Assembly (NCBI GenBank): GCA_903837025.1
Contig: CAILTC010000192.1
Span: 1 to 11,761 of the forward strand
Direction of reading: 5' to 3'
Length of the DNA stretch: 11,761 nucleotides
Source: an uncultured Bacteroidota bacterium
GTDB taxonomy: Bacteria; Bacteroidota; Bacteroidia; Flavobacteriales; Flavobacteriaceae
Shown here piece by piece: positions 1-7,734 of the stretch. The position numbers were made by a program, and so were the translations under genes. Numbering within the stretch: the first letter of the stretch is position 1; each line of letters starts with the position of its first letter. The notes below the pieces were generated by a model. The model had not been told where the DNA came from, made no database searches, and worked only from the letters and a program-made list of their open reading frames with translations.

Positions 1-20
1 ACCCCTACCCCTACCCCTAC
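1..20 (+). repeat. ACCCCT hexanucleotide tandem repeat encoding Thr-Pro linker
   Basis: Three perfect copies of ACCCCT (1-18) plus a further AC are cut by the window edge; the next codons (acg ccc) still read Thr-Pro. The unit is two codons long, so gain or loss of copies would change linker length without a frameshift. The full copy number lies outside the window. Confidence 0.75.
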
Positions 21-1494
21 GCCCAACACATTTGCTGGACCTACTTATCTTGATGATTATTCCTCACTTGCATCTTGGGGTACAAATTCACAATGGAATT
101 TAGCCAACGTTCATGACCCAACAGTCGAAAAATGTGGCGATTATTATTATATGTATCAAACAGATGCTTCCTACGGAAATGCAACTGACGGTCATGGTCA
201 TTTCTTTTACAGACGTTCGAAAGATCTTGTCAATTGGGAATTTATGGGCTCTACAATGACAACAGCACCTTCTTGGGTTAAGGATTCTTTAAATAATAAA
301 AGAGCTCGAATGGTCCCAGCTTTGCCACCTATAGCAAATCCTAGTTATGGTTATTGGGCACCTTGTGTTCGCAAAGTAGGAAACATATATAGAATGTATT
401 ATAGCATCGTGGTTATGGATCAAATTGTAGGAACAGATCCAAATACCTCTTGGTCAGAACGAGCATTTATTGGCCTTGCCGAAACAAATGATTTAGCTTC
501 AAATGTTTGGACAGACAAAGGAATGGTCGTTTGTTCTGAACCGGATGGAGTTGTTAGTTATGTCCGAAATGGATCAAATGATTGGAATGCATATTATAAA
601 TTTAACGCTATCGACCCTAGTTTTATTGCCACTCCATCAGGAGATCAATACTTAATATATGGCTCTTGGCATTCCGGAATAGCTGCCTTAAAACTCAATC
701 CTGCAACAGGAAAACCAGACCAACTAAAAACCATTATCGATTATGGTGTTTGTATAGCAAAACGCGGAACAAGTCGTTGGCAAGCCTCCGAAGGGCCAGA
801 GATTATATACAATCCAGACACCCAATATTATTATCTTTTTATGGCTTATGATGAATTATCGGTGGCCTATAATACTCGTGTGGCCCGATCAAGAAGCATA
901 ACCGGACCCTATGTTGGTATTGATGGTCGAAGTGTAACTGACGGAGCCGATTGCTGGCCCATGATCACCCATCCTTATGCTTTTAATTATCACACAGGTT
1001 GGGTTGGAATCTCCCATTGTGCTATTTTTCAAAACCCTGATACAAAAGAATGGTTTTATTCTTCACAAGCTCGATTACCTGTTGGTGTTGCGGGTATAAA
1101 TGTATCGAATGCCATAATGATGGGACACGTTCGTGGGATTCAATGGACACAAGATGGATGGCCCGTAATAGCCCCAGAACGCTATGCAGCAGTACCAAAA
1201 ACAACCATTACTGAGGCTTCATTTATTGGCTCATGGGAGCAAATAACCATGCAATATCAATATAAAACAATTCAAAAATCAGTAACAATATTCCTTACTG
1301 CCGACAAAAAAGTAAGTGGTGGCGCAACCGGAACTTGGTCTTATGACAGCGTCAATCAAGTGCTTTCCGTAAATGGAAATAGTTGCAAAGTAAACGATGC
1401 TTGGGACTGGGAAGCCACTCCAAGAAAAGTTACCATTACCTATTCAGGACTTACCGCAGGTGGTCTTCCGGTTTGGGGAAAGAAAATAAATTAG
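1..1494 (+). CDS. GH43 endo-arabinanase-like protein, 5'-truncated
   Basis: The frame is open from base 1 and the real start lies upstream; the first internal ATG (151) falls after the catalytic base, so it is not the start. The visible 497 residues begin with a (Thr-Pro)4 linker, as in linkers behind an export signal, followed by a five-bladed GH43 propeller. Catalytic candidates are the base Asp39 (VHDPTV), the pKa modulator Asp205 (NAIDPSF) and the acid Glu264 (ASEGPEI). GISHC may hold the His that coordinates calcium in endo-arabinanases. The stretch HVRGIQWTQDGWPV, then about 95 residues from TEASFIGSWEQ to the end, matches the two-domain arabinanase layout with a C-terminal beta domain, as in Bacillus Abn2-type enzymes. 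Inferred role: endo cleavage of alpha-1,5-L-arabinan outside the cytoplasm. Family is sure; endo mode is likely; lipoprotein status cannot be seen. Confidence 0.88.
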   Translation, partial: TPTPTPTPNTFAGPTYLDDYSSLASWGTNSQWNLANVHDPTVEKCGDYYYMYQTDASYGNATDGHGHFFYRRSKDLVNWEFMGSTMTTAPSWVKDSLNNKRARMVPALPPIANPSYGYWAPCVRKVGNIYRMYYSIVVMDQIVGTDPNTSWSERAFIGLAETNDLASNVWTDKGMVVCSEPDGVVSYVRNGSNDWNAYYKFNAIDPSFIATPSGDQYLIYGSWHSGIAALKLNPATGKPDQLKTIIDYGVCIAKRGTSRWQASEGPEIIYNPDTQYYYLFMAYDELSVAYNTRVARSRSITGPYVGIDGRSVTDGADCWPMITHPYAFNYHTGWVGISHCAIFQNPDTKEWFYSSQARLPVGVAGINVSNAIMMGHVRGIQWTQDGWPVIAPERYAAVPKTTITEASFIGSWEQITMQYQYKTIQKSVTIFLTADKKVSGGATGTWSYDSVNQVLSVNGNSCKVNDAWDWEATPRKVTITYSGLTAGGLPVWGKKIN

Positions 1495-1528
1495 TTAATT
1501 TTTTATAGTTGAGCAGTTAGTAAAAAAT

Positions 1529-1556
1529 GCTCTTTCTTAAACAGAAAGGGCTTTTT
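1529..1556 (+). terminator. Intrinsic terminator after the first GH43 gene
   Basis: A 9-bp stem (1529-1537 with 1543-1551, one G-U pair, GC at the base) closes a 5-nt loop and is followed directly by five T residues (1552-1556). An A tract at 1522-1527 precedes the stem and could pair with the T run. It sits 35 bp after the stop of the first gene and ends about 10 bp before the next ATG. It would therefore end or attenuate transcription between two co-directional hydrolase genes. Confidence 0.7.
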
Positions 1557-1566
1557 GATAAAAAAA

Positions 1567-2565
1567 ATGAAAAGGCATAAAATGAAAAATAGTATAATAA
1601 TCGTGTTTTTACTCGTTTTAGTTTCCTCATGTAAAACAATAAAAACGAACGAGATTAAGGCAGAAGCCAATGGCAACACCATTAAATTGAATAACCCAAT
1701 AATAAAAGATAAATACACCGCTGATCCAGCTGCACTCGTTTATAAAGATAAAGTCTATTTATATACTGGTCATGATGAAGCGCCAAATGATTTCAATTTT
1801 TATAAAATGAACGAATGGCTAGTCTATTCGTCAGCAGATATGGTGAATTGGGAATCACACCCTGTGCCATTAAAAGTTACAGATTTTACTTGGGCAAATG
1901 CCGATGCTTGGGCTGGACAAGTCATAGAAAGAAACGGAAAATTTTACTGGTACGTTGCTATTTCACATGGAACAATTCCAGGAAAATCAATTGGAGTTGC
2001 CGTTTCCGATAGTCCAATAGGCCCTTTTAAAGACGCCCTTGGGAAAGCAATTATCACAAATGACATGACCACAGAAACCAAAATTAGTTGGGACGATATT
2101 GATCCTTCGGTAATGATAGACGATGATGGACAAGCCTATCTTTTCTGGGGAAATTCTGTTTGCCATTATGCAAAACTAAAAGAAAATATGATCGAATTAG
2201 ATGGCCCGATACTAACCATAAGTTTGCCTAATTATACCGAAGCACCTTGGATTCACAAACATAAAAATTGGTATTATTTATCTTATGCCTCGGAATTTCC
2301 TGAAAAAATCGTCTATGCCATGAGTAAATCCATCAATGGACCATGGGAATACAAAGGAATATTAAATGAACTTGCCGGCAATTCGAACACGAATCACCAA
2401 GCCATAATCGACTTCAAAGGTGTTCCTTATTTTATCTATCATAATGGCGCAACTCAACCTAATGGTGGTAGCTTTAGAAGATCGGTTTGTGTAGACAAAT
2501 TGTATTACAATGAAGATGGAACAATGCAAAGAATAATTATGACTTCGGAAGGGATTCAAAAATAA
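1567..2565 (+). CDS. GH43 alpha-L-arabinofuranosidase-like lipoprotein
   Basis: A 332-residue GH43 protein made only of the catalytic propeller. The N terminus has basic residues (KRHKMK), a hydrophobic run and a lipobox ending LVSSC, with Cys22 the predicted lipidated residue, so it is probably membrane-anchored in the envelope. Catalytic candidates from this start are the base Asp53 (TADPAAL), the modulator Asp179 (DDIDPSV) and the acid Glu225 (YTEAPWI). The segment GNSNTNHQAIIDFKG followed by PYFIYHNGA and RRSVCVDKLYYNEDGT resembles arabinoxylan arabinofuranohydrolase-type GH43 enzymes, without the CBM6 many of these carry. Next to two arabinanase-like GH43s it more likely removes alpha-L-arabinofuranose side chains or ends from arabinan than from xylan. 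ATG 1582 is an equally good start, with AAGG 7 nt upstream and Cys17 as the anchor. TTG 1555 is unlikely because it lies in the terminator T run. Confidence 0.87.
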   Translation: MKRHKMKNSIIIVFLLVLVSSCKTIKTNEIKAEANGNTIKLNNPIIKDKYTADPAALVYKDKVYLYTGHDEAPNDFNFYKMNEWLVYSSADMVNWESHPVPLKVTDFTWANADAWAGQVIERNGKFYWYVAISHGTIPGKSIGVAVSDSPIGPFKDALGKAIITNDMTTETKISWDDIDPSVMIDDDGQAYLFWGNSVCHYAKLKENMIELDGPILTISLPNYTEAPWIHKHKNWYYLSYASEFPEKIVYAMSKSINGPWEYKGILNELAGNSNTNHQAIIDFKGVPYFIYHNGATQPNGGSFRRSVCVDKLYYNEDGTMQRIIMTSEGIQK

Positions 2566-2578
2566 AAAAAACCATTTT

Positions 2579-3556
2579 ATGCAATTTTATAAAATTCTAT
2601 TTCTCACATTATTTATAAGCACCTTTTCTTGGGCGCAAGATTTTAGCGTTCATGATCCAGTTGTCATCAAGCAAAAAGACACCTATTATTTGTATTGTAC
2701 AGGCGAAGGAATTACCTGCTACAGTTCGAAAGATTTAAAAAACTGGAAACGTGAACCTTCTGTTTTCGCAGAAAAACCGGTTTGGACAGATTCAGTCGTG
2801 CCTGAATTCAAAAATCATATTTGGGCGCCAGACATTTCATTGCACAACAATACGTATTATTTGTATTATTCTGTTTCGGCTTTCGCCAAAAACACTTCGG
2901 CAATTGGTGTTGCCACAAATACCACTTTAAACCCCGATGACGCAGCTTATAAATGGGTCGATCACGGAATAGTCATTCAATCCGTACCCAATCGTGATAA
3001 ATGGAATGCCATAGATCCTAATTTGACTTTCGACGAAAATAACATTCCATGGTTGGCTTTTGGGTCTTTTTGGGATGGTTTGAAAATGGTAAAATTAAGT
3101 ACTGATCTCTTGTCGAAAGCACAACCCGAAGAATGGTCGACCATCGCAAAACGCAAAAGAACTTTCGAATTAGCCGATTCTAATCCCGGCGATGCGGCTC
3201 TCGAAGCGCCATTTATATTCAAAAAATTCGGCTATTTTTACTTGTTTCTGTCCTGGGATTTTTGCTGTCGAGGAAAAGATAGCACCTACAAAATTGTTAT
3301 TGGAAGATCAAAAAATATCACGGGGCCTTATCTAGACAAAGACGGAAAACCATTAAACGAAGGCGGGGGAACTATTCTTATTCAAGAAAATAAAAAATGG
3401 TACGGTGCCGGTCATAACAGCACCTATACTTTCGACGGAAAAGATTATATTTTTTTCCATGCCTATGAAATTAAAGACAATGGAATGTCGAAGTTAGAGG
3501 CGCATGAATTACAATGGGATGCAAATCAGTGGCCAATTGTTAAGCTAAATAATTAA
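2579..3556 (+). CDS. GH43 endo-alpha-1,5-L-arabinanase, exported
   Basis: A 325-residue single-domain GH43 enzyme. The signal peptide spans residues 1-19 with likely cleavage SWA/QDF, so it is exported without a lipid anchor. Catalytic candidates are the base Asp26 (VHDPVV), the modulator Asp146 (WNAIDPNL) and the acid Glu209 (ALEAPFIF). The block YLFLSWDFCCRGKDSTYK (residues 221-238) is a hallmark of arabinan endo-1,5-alpha-L-arabinosidases. GAGHNSTYTFDGKDYIFFHAYE supplies the His expected to bind the central calcium. The protein ends soon after the last blade (LQWDANQWPIV), so unlike the first GH43 gene it has no C-terminal beta domain. The ATG is 13 bp after the previous stop, which points to co-transcription. 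Expected role: internal cleavage of alpha-1,5-arabinan or its oligosaccharides in the periplasm. Exact chain-length preference cannot be read from sequence. Confidence 0.9.
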   Translation: MQFYKILFLTLFISTFSWAQDFSVHDPVVIKQKDTYYLYCTGEGITCYSSKDLKNWKREPSVFAEKPVWTDSVVPEFKNHIWAPDISLHNNTYYLYYSVSAFAKNTSAIGVATNTTLNPDDAAYKWVDHGIVIQSVPNRDKWNAIDPNLTFDENNIPWLAFGSFWDGLKMVKLSTDLLSKAQPEEWSTIAKRKRTFELADSNPGDAALEAPFIFKKFGYFYLFLSWDFCCRGKDSTYKIVIGRSKNITGPYLDKDGKPLNEGGGTILIQENKKWYGAGHNSTYTFDGKDYIFFHAYEIKDNGMSKLEAHELQWDANQWPIVKLNN

Positions 3557-3585
3557 GCATTTTTCAAACGAATAATTATAAGTCA

Positions 3586-5553
3586 ATGAATTTTATAAAA
3601 ACAACAACAATTGCTGCCTCTTTATTTGTGAGCGTTTATGGTCAATGTCAACAACATTCTAAAAAACAAGTTGCAACACAAAAGTTAGCTTATACCATCA
3701 CGCCTGTAAACATAAAAAATGTAAAACTTACGGATGAGTTTTGGTTACCTATAATAAAAAAGGTTCAAGAAAAAACCATAGAATACGCCATTCATAAATG
3801 TGAAGAAGAAGGTCGCTTGGATAACTTTCTAATTGCAGGAAAACAAAAAGAAGGAACCGTAAAAGGGCAAATGCCTTTTGACGACACCGATGTATATAAA
3901 ATTATCGAAGGTGCCTCGAATACCTTGATTAGTGAACCCAATCTAAAGTTAGAAAAACTCTTGGATTCCTTGATAAGCATTGTGAAAATTGGCCAGGAAA
4001 AAGATGGTTATTTAACCACTTGGCGAACTATAAATCCCGCTAAACCACCTTGTACTTGGGTTCCTGTAATCGAAGGAAAACGGTGGGAATCTTTGCAAAT
4101 CAGTCATGAATTGTATAATTCAGGTCACATGATCGAAGCTGCGGTGGTTCATTTTGAAGCAACCGGGAAGAAAAACTTCTTAAATATTGCTATCAAAAAT
4201 GCCGATTTATTAGTGCGGACTTTTGGCGATGGCGCAGACCAAGTTCACGGAGTTCCGGGCCATCAAATCGTTGAAACTGGTTTGGTTAATCTCTACCGAA
4301 TCACTAAAAATAAAGCCTACCTTGATCTGGCTAAATACTTTCTGGACAACAGAGGAAATCCAAAAAACCATAAATTGTATGGCGCTTATTCTCAAGATGA
4401 CATTCCTGTTGTTCAACAAAAAGAAGCCGTAGGTCATGCCGTAAGAGCTGTATATATGTATTCCGGAATGACAGATATTGCCGCTTTAGAGAACAACAAT
4501 GCCTACTACAATGCAGTAAATAAATTATGGGAAAATGTAGTTACAAAAAAAATGTACATCACCGGAGGAATAGGCTCTAGACCTGAGGGAGAAGCCTTTG
4601 GAAAAGATTACGAGCTACCAAATCTTACTGGTTACAATGAAACTTGTGCAGCAATTGGCGATGTATATTGGAATCATAGATTACACAATATCTCCGGAAA
4701 TTCAAGTTATTTTGACGTAATTGAACGTACTTTATACAACGGATTAATCTCAGGATTATCATTAGACGGAAAAAAATTCTTTTATCCAAATGCATTGGAA
4801 TCAGATGGGGTATACAAATTCAATCGTGGCCAATGCACCCGTCAATCCTGGTTTGATTGCTCATGTTGTCCTACAAATTTGATTCGATTCATTCCTTCAA
4901 TTCCTGGATTGATCTATTCCACAAAAAAAGACATTCTCTACGTAAATTTATACGCTTCGAATACCGCAAATATCGCATTGAAAAACACTAATCTTGAAAT
5001 TACCCAAAAAACAAATTATCCTTGGAATGGAAAAATTTCAATTGGAGTTTTTCCAAAAAATGAAACCACGTTTATCCTAAAATTACGCGTTCCTAGTTGG
5101 GCAAGAAACCAAGTTTTACCAGGAGATTTATACCGTTACAAAACTATTTCAGGAGCCAAAACTACTTTATCAATCAACGGAAAATCTATCGCTTTTAAAA
5201 TAGATAAAGGCTACATTACCATTAACCGAAAATGGAAAAAAGGAGATCAAATACTTATTAATTTCCCCATGGAAGTAAAACAAGTTGTTACCAATGAAAA
5301 AGTAGTTGACAATAAAGGAAAAGTATCATTAGAATATGGACCAATTGTATATGCTATCGAAGAAATAGACAATCCTATGGCTTTCGACAAAATCACTATT
5401 AGTGCCAATGACACTTTCGAAGTGGTAAAAGAACCCATGCTTTTAGAAGGTGTAAACACCATAAAAACCAAAAATTTCAAAGCTATTCCTTATTATTCTT
5501 GGTCGAATAGAGGCGTTGGAAAAATGAAAGTTTGGATTAATTATGAAAAATAA
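3586..5553 (+). CDS. GH127 beta-L-arabinofuranosidase (DUF1680 family), exported
   Basis: A 655-residue protein close in length to Bifidobacterium longum HypBA1 (658 aa as I recall it). The metal/catalytic set has matching spacing: Glu336 (GEAF) as probable acid/base, Glu352 and Cys354 (NETCAAIG), and the pair Cys427-Cys428 (CSCCPTN). In HypBA1 the equivalents are Glu322, Glu338, Cys340, Cys417 and Cys418, where a Zn-bound Cys is the nucleophile. An alpha/alpha barrel occupies most of residues 40-440, followed by beta-sandwich sequence to the end. The N terminus (TTTIAASLFVSVYG) looks like a signal peptide of moderate quality; YGQC is not a good lipobox. Related GH146 enzymes share the DUF1680 core but are usually longer. 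Expected reaction: release of beta-linked L-arabinofuranose from oligosaccharides. It lies 29 bp after the GH43 gene and 24 bp before the GH51 gene. Confidence 0.88.
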   Translation: MNFIKTTTIAASLFVSVYGQCQQHSKKQVATQKLAYTITPVNIKNVKLTDEFWLPIIKKVQEKTIEYAIHKCEEEGRLDNFLIAGKQKEGTVKGQMPFDDTDVYKIIEGASNTLISEPNLKLEKLLDSLISIVKIGQEKDGYLTTWRTINPAKPPCTWVPVIEGKRWESLQISHELYNSGHMIEAAVVHFEATGKKNFLNIAIKNADLLVRTFGDGADQVHGVPGHQIVETGLVNLYRITKNKAYLDLAKYFLDNRGNPKNHKLYGAYSQDDIPVVQQKEAVGHAVRAVYMYSGMTDIAALENNNAYYNAVNKLWENVVTKKMYITGGIGSRPEGEAFGKDYELPNLTGYNETCAAIGDVYWNHRLHNISGNSSYFDVIERTLYNGLISGLSLDGKKFFYPNALESDGVYKFNRGQCTRQSWFDCSCCPTNLIRFIPSIPGLIYSTKKDILYVNLYASNTANIALKNTNLEITQKTNYPWNGKISIGVFPKNETTFILKLRVPSWARNQVLPGDLYRYKTISGAKTTLSINGKSIAFKIDKGYITINRKWKKGDQILINFPMEVKQVVTNEKVVDNKGKVSLEYGPIVYAIEEIDNPMAFDKITISANDTFEVVKEPMLLEGVNTIKTKNFKAIPYYSWSNRGVGKMKVWINYEK

Positions 5554-5577
5554 AAAACATTAAATCATTATACAAAA

Positions 5578-7563
5578 ATGAAAAATAACTTAATCACCAA
5601 AATCACCCTTTGCGGACTATTGTTTACCGGCTTTCTTGCTAATGCCCAAAAGACAACTTTAGAAGTAAATATCGCAAAAACAATTACTAAAATCCAACCA
5701 ACTATGTACGGCGTCTTTTTTGAAGACATCAATTTTGCTGCCGATGGAGGTCTGTATGCAGAGATGGTCAAAAACCGATCTTTTGAATTTGAAAATCCAC
5801 TTATGGGTTGGGACCAACCCAATAGCGATAAGCAAACTTTCAACACACAATCTGGGATTGCGAGAACTATTAATGTTTTAGAAAACAAAACAAACCCAAA
5901 TTTTTTACGAGTTATCATCAATGACAGTAAAGGATACCAACTTATTAATGAGGGTTTTAGAGGAATTGGAATCAAAAAAGATGCCAGTTATACTCTTTCT
6001 CTAAAGGCTGCAAATCATGACGGAGCTATCAAAAAAATTATAATTCAATTTATTGATAAAGATAATAAAGTGCTTGGTGAAACTAGAATTGCACCCGCTT
6101 CTAATGACTGGAAATCCTATTCAACTTCGTTTACAGCTACTCAAACAGAGGCAAAAGCAAAATTAAAAATCACTTTTGAAGGAGCTGGAACTATCGATTT
6201 AGATATGATTTCGTTATTTCCAGACGATACTTGGAACCATAGAAAAAACGGTTTACGTAAAGATATTGTACAACTTTTGTATGATATGAAACCCGGATTT
6301 TTGAGATTTCCTGGAGGTTGTATTGTTGAAGGAAGAACTTTAGCACAACGCTACCAATGGAAAAAAACCGTTGGTGATGTTGACAAAAGAGAGACTCTCG
6401 TCAATCGTTGGAATACCGAATTTGCCCATAAACCTGCTCCGGATTATTTTCAAAGTTTTGGATTGGGATTTTTCGAATATTTCCAACTTTCCGAAGATAT
6501 TGGCGCTTCTCCCCTACCAATTTTGAGTTGTGGAATGGCATGTCAATTCAATACTGGTGAATTAGTTCCCATGAATGATTTGAATCCTTATGTGCAAGAT
6601 GCTTTAGACTTAATCGAATTTGCGAATGGTTCGGTTGATACGCCTTGGGGCAGAATCCGTTCTGAAATGGGTCATCCAAAGCCTTTTAATTTAAAATTAA
6701 TTGGTGTAGGAAATGAGCAATGGGGACCCGAATATATCGAAAGATATAAAGTTTTCGAAAAAGCCATCAAATCAAAATATCCGTCAATGAAAATCGTTTC
6801 GGGAGCTGGACCGTTTCCTGAAGGAGATTATTTCGAATATGGAACAAAAGAACTTAAAAAGCTAAATGCTCAAATCGTAGACGAACATTATTATAAAAAC
6901 CCTAAATGGTTTAGAGATAATGCTACTCGTTATGACAATTATGACCGAAAAGGGCCAAAAGTATTTGCTGGAGAATATGCCGCTCAAAGTGTAGCGATTG
7001 CAAGTCCTGTTAACAAAAATAATTGGGAATGTGCTTTTTCTGAAGCGGCTTTTATGACCGGTTTAGAAAGAAATGCCGAAGTGGTCAACTTGACTTCTTA
7101 TGCTCCCTTAATGGCTCATGCCGAGGCTTGGCAATGGACACCAGACATGATTTGGTTTAATAATTTAGAAACTTATGGTTCGGCAAATTATTATGTTCAA
7201 AAATTATTTTCAACCAATAAAGGAACCGATTTATTAGCCATTACCAAAGACGGAAAACCAGTAATCGGTCAAAATGATCTTTTTGCTTCGGCAGTAAAAG
7301 ATGTCAATACAAATGAAATAATTGTAAAATTAGTGAATGCATCGGCAAATGCACAGGACATAAATATCGATTTAAAAGGAGCCAAACTAGTTGCTAAAGG
7401 AACTCTAACAACACTTAGCAGTCCGAATTTAGACGATGTAAATTCTTTTGAATCACCTAAAAAAATAAGTCCAACAGAAAGCGAATATAAGTTGAAAGGC
7501 GAGAAAGCTCCGATAAGTTTAATGCCCCATTCTGTTACCGTTTTGAAGGTAAAAATAAAATAA
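5578..7563 (+). CDS. GH51 alpha-L-arabinofuranosidase, exported
   Basis: A 661-residue enzyme with a signal peptide (residues 1-23, cleavage ANA/QK). The catalytic barrel begins at TMYGVFFEDINFAADGGLYAEM (42-63), is interrupted by a carbohydrate-binding-like beta region at about 85-215, and resumes at TWNHRKNGLRKD (218-229). The acid/base is Glu380 in GVGNEQWGPE and the nucleophile is Glu466 in KVFAGEYAAQ, the two conserved GH51 signatures. From about residue 540 to the end is the C-terminal beta-sandwich usual in GH51. The inserted domain is common in the long Bacteroidota forms. It should release terminal alpha-1,2, -1,3 or -1,5 L-arabinofuranose in the periplasm, finishing the work of the GH43 enzymes. 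It is the last gene of the hydrolase cluster, 24 bp after the GH127 gene, with no convincing terminator behind it. Confidence 0.93.
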   Translation: MKNNLITKITLCGLLFTGFLANAQKTTLEVNIAKTITKIQPTMYGVFFEDINFAADGGLYAEMVKNRSFEFENPLMGWDQPNSDKQTFNTQSGIARTINVLENKTNPNFLRVIINDSKGYQLINEGFRGIGIKKDASYTLSLKAANHDGAIKKIIIQFIDKDNKVLGETRIAPASNDWKSYSTSFTATQTEAKAKLKITFEGAGTIDLDMISLFPDDTWNHRKNGLRKDIVQLLYDMKPGFLRFPGGCIVEGRTLAQRYQWKKTVGDVDKRETLVNRWNTEFAHKPAPDYFQSFGLGFFEYFQLSEDIGASPLPILSCGMACQFNTGELVPMNDLNPYVQDALDLIEFANGSVDTPWGRIRSEMGHPKPFNLKLIGVGNEQWGPEYIERYKVFEKAIKSKYPSMKIVSGAGPFPEGDYFEYGTKELKKLNAQIVDEHYYKNPKWFRDNATRYDNYDRKGPKVFAGEYAAQSVAIASPVNKNNWECAFSEAAFMTGLERNAEVVNLTSYAPLMAHAEAWQWTPDMIWFNNLETYGSANYYVQKLFSTNKGTDLLAITKDGKPVIGQNDLFASAVKDVNTNEIIVKLVNASANAQDINIDLKGAKLVAKGTLTTLSSPNLDDVNSFESPKKISPTESEYKLKGEKAPISLMPHSVTVLKVKIK

Positions 7564-7667
7564 TCAATCACAACAGATTAAAAATACCAGGCAATTTCAT
7601 ATCATAAATCATCCTGAAAGGCTTGTTTTATTAGTTATTTGTTAAAAACAATAGTAGAAAAAATTAT

Positions 7668-7688
7668 TAAGTGTTTTATGAACACTTA
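7668..7688. promoter_or_regulatory. Candidate operator: 8-5-8 perfect inverted repeat upstream of araB
   Basis: The arms TAAGTGTT (7668-7675) and AACACTTA (7681-7688) are perfect inverted repeats around a 5-bp spacer, giving a 21-bp site typical in size for a dimeric repressor. It ends 13 bp before the -7 element, so it covers the -33 region. No run of T follows, so it is not a terminator. The Bacteroides arabinose regulator AraR (a Nudix-type repressor released by L-arabinose) is one candidate binder, but I cannot confirm that this is its motif, and no regulator gene is in the window. Confidence 0.5.
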
Positions 7689-7701
7689 TAAATAAAAATA
7701 T

Positions 7702-7709
7702 TACATTTG
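7702..7709 (+). promoter_or_regulatory. Bacteroidota -7 promoter element for araBDA
   Basis: TACATTTG matches the TAnnTTTG -7 consensus of Bacteroidota promoters. It lies 25 bp upstream of the araB ATG, which puts the transcript start near 7715 and gives a short leader. The -33 element is poor: TATG at 7677-7680, 21 bp upstream, is the best placed relic of TTTG and falls within the spacer of the inverted repeat. I found no other match to this consensus in the gaps between genes. Confidence 0.5.
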
Positions 7710-7734
7710 TAAACGTAATTAAAAGAATTTTCGA

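Noticed and set aside
151..153. ATG 151 as start of the first gene
   Set aside because: The same frame is open to base 1 and the upstream residues include the conserved catalytic HDP motif, so the gene is truncated by the window edge.
1555..1566. TTG as start of the second GH43 gene
   Set aside because: It lies in the T run of the terminator and would add residues before a signal peptide that is already complete from ATG 1567 or 1582.
3640..3651. Lipobox in the GH127 protein (YGQC)
   Set aside because: Tyr at -3 and Gln at -1 do not fit a Bacteroidota lipobox; ordinary signal peptidase cleavage is more plausible.
5568..5975. Minus-strand open frame of about 135 codons opposite the GH51 gene
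   Set aside because: It lies wholly against a well-conserved coding region, resembles no family I know, and is explained as the antisense shadow of the GH51 gene.
7609..7630. Possible terminator after the GH51 gene (CCTGAAAGG then GTTTTA)
   Set aside because: The stem is only three base pairs, too weak to call.
7639..7651. TTGTT-AAA-AACAA inverted repeat upstream of araB
   Set aside because: Short AT-rich arms, too far from the -7 element to be its -33 box, and no T run to make it a terminator for the GH51 gene.
7701..7712. TTACA-TT-TGTAA inverted repeat at the -7 element
   Set aside because: The arms are only 5 bp and overlap the promoter consensus itself; in AT-rich DNA this is likely chance.
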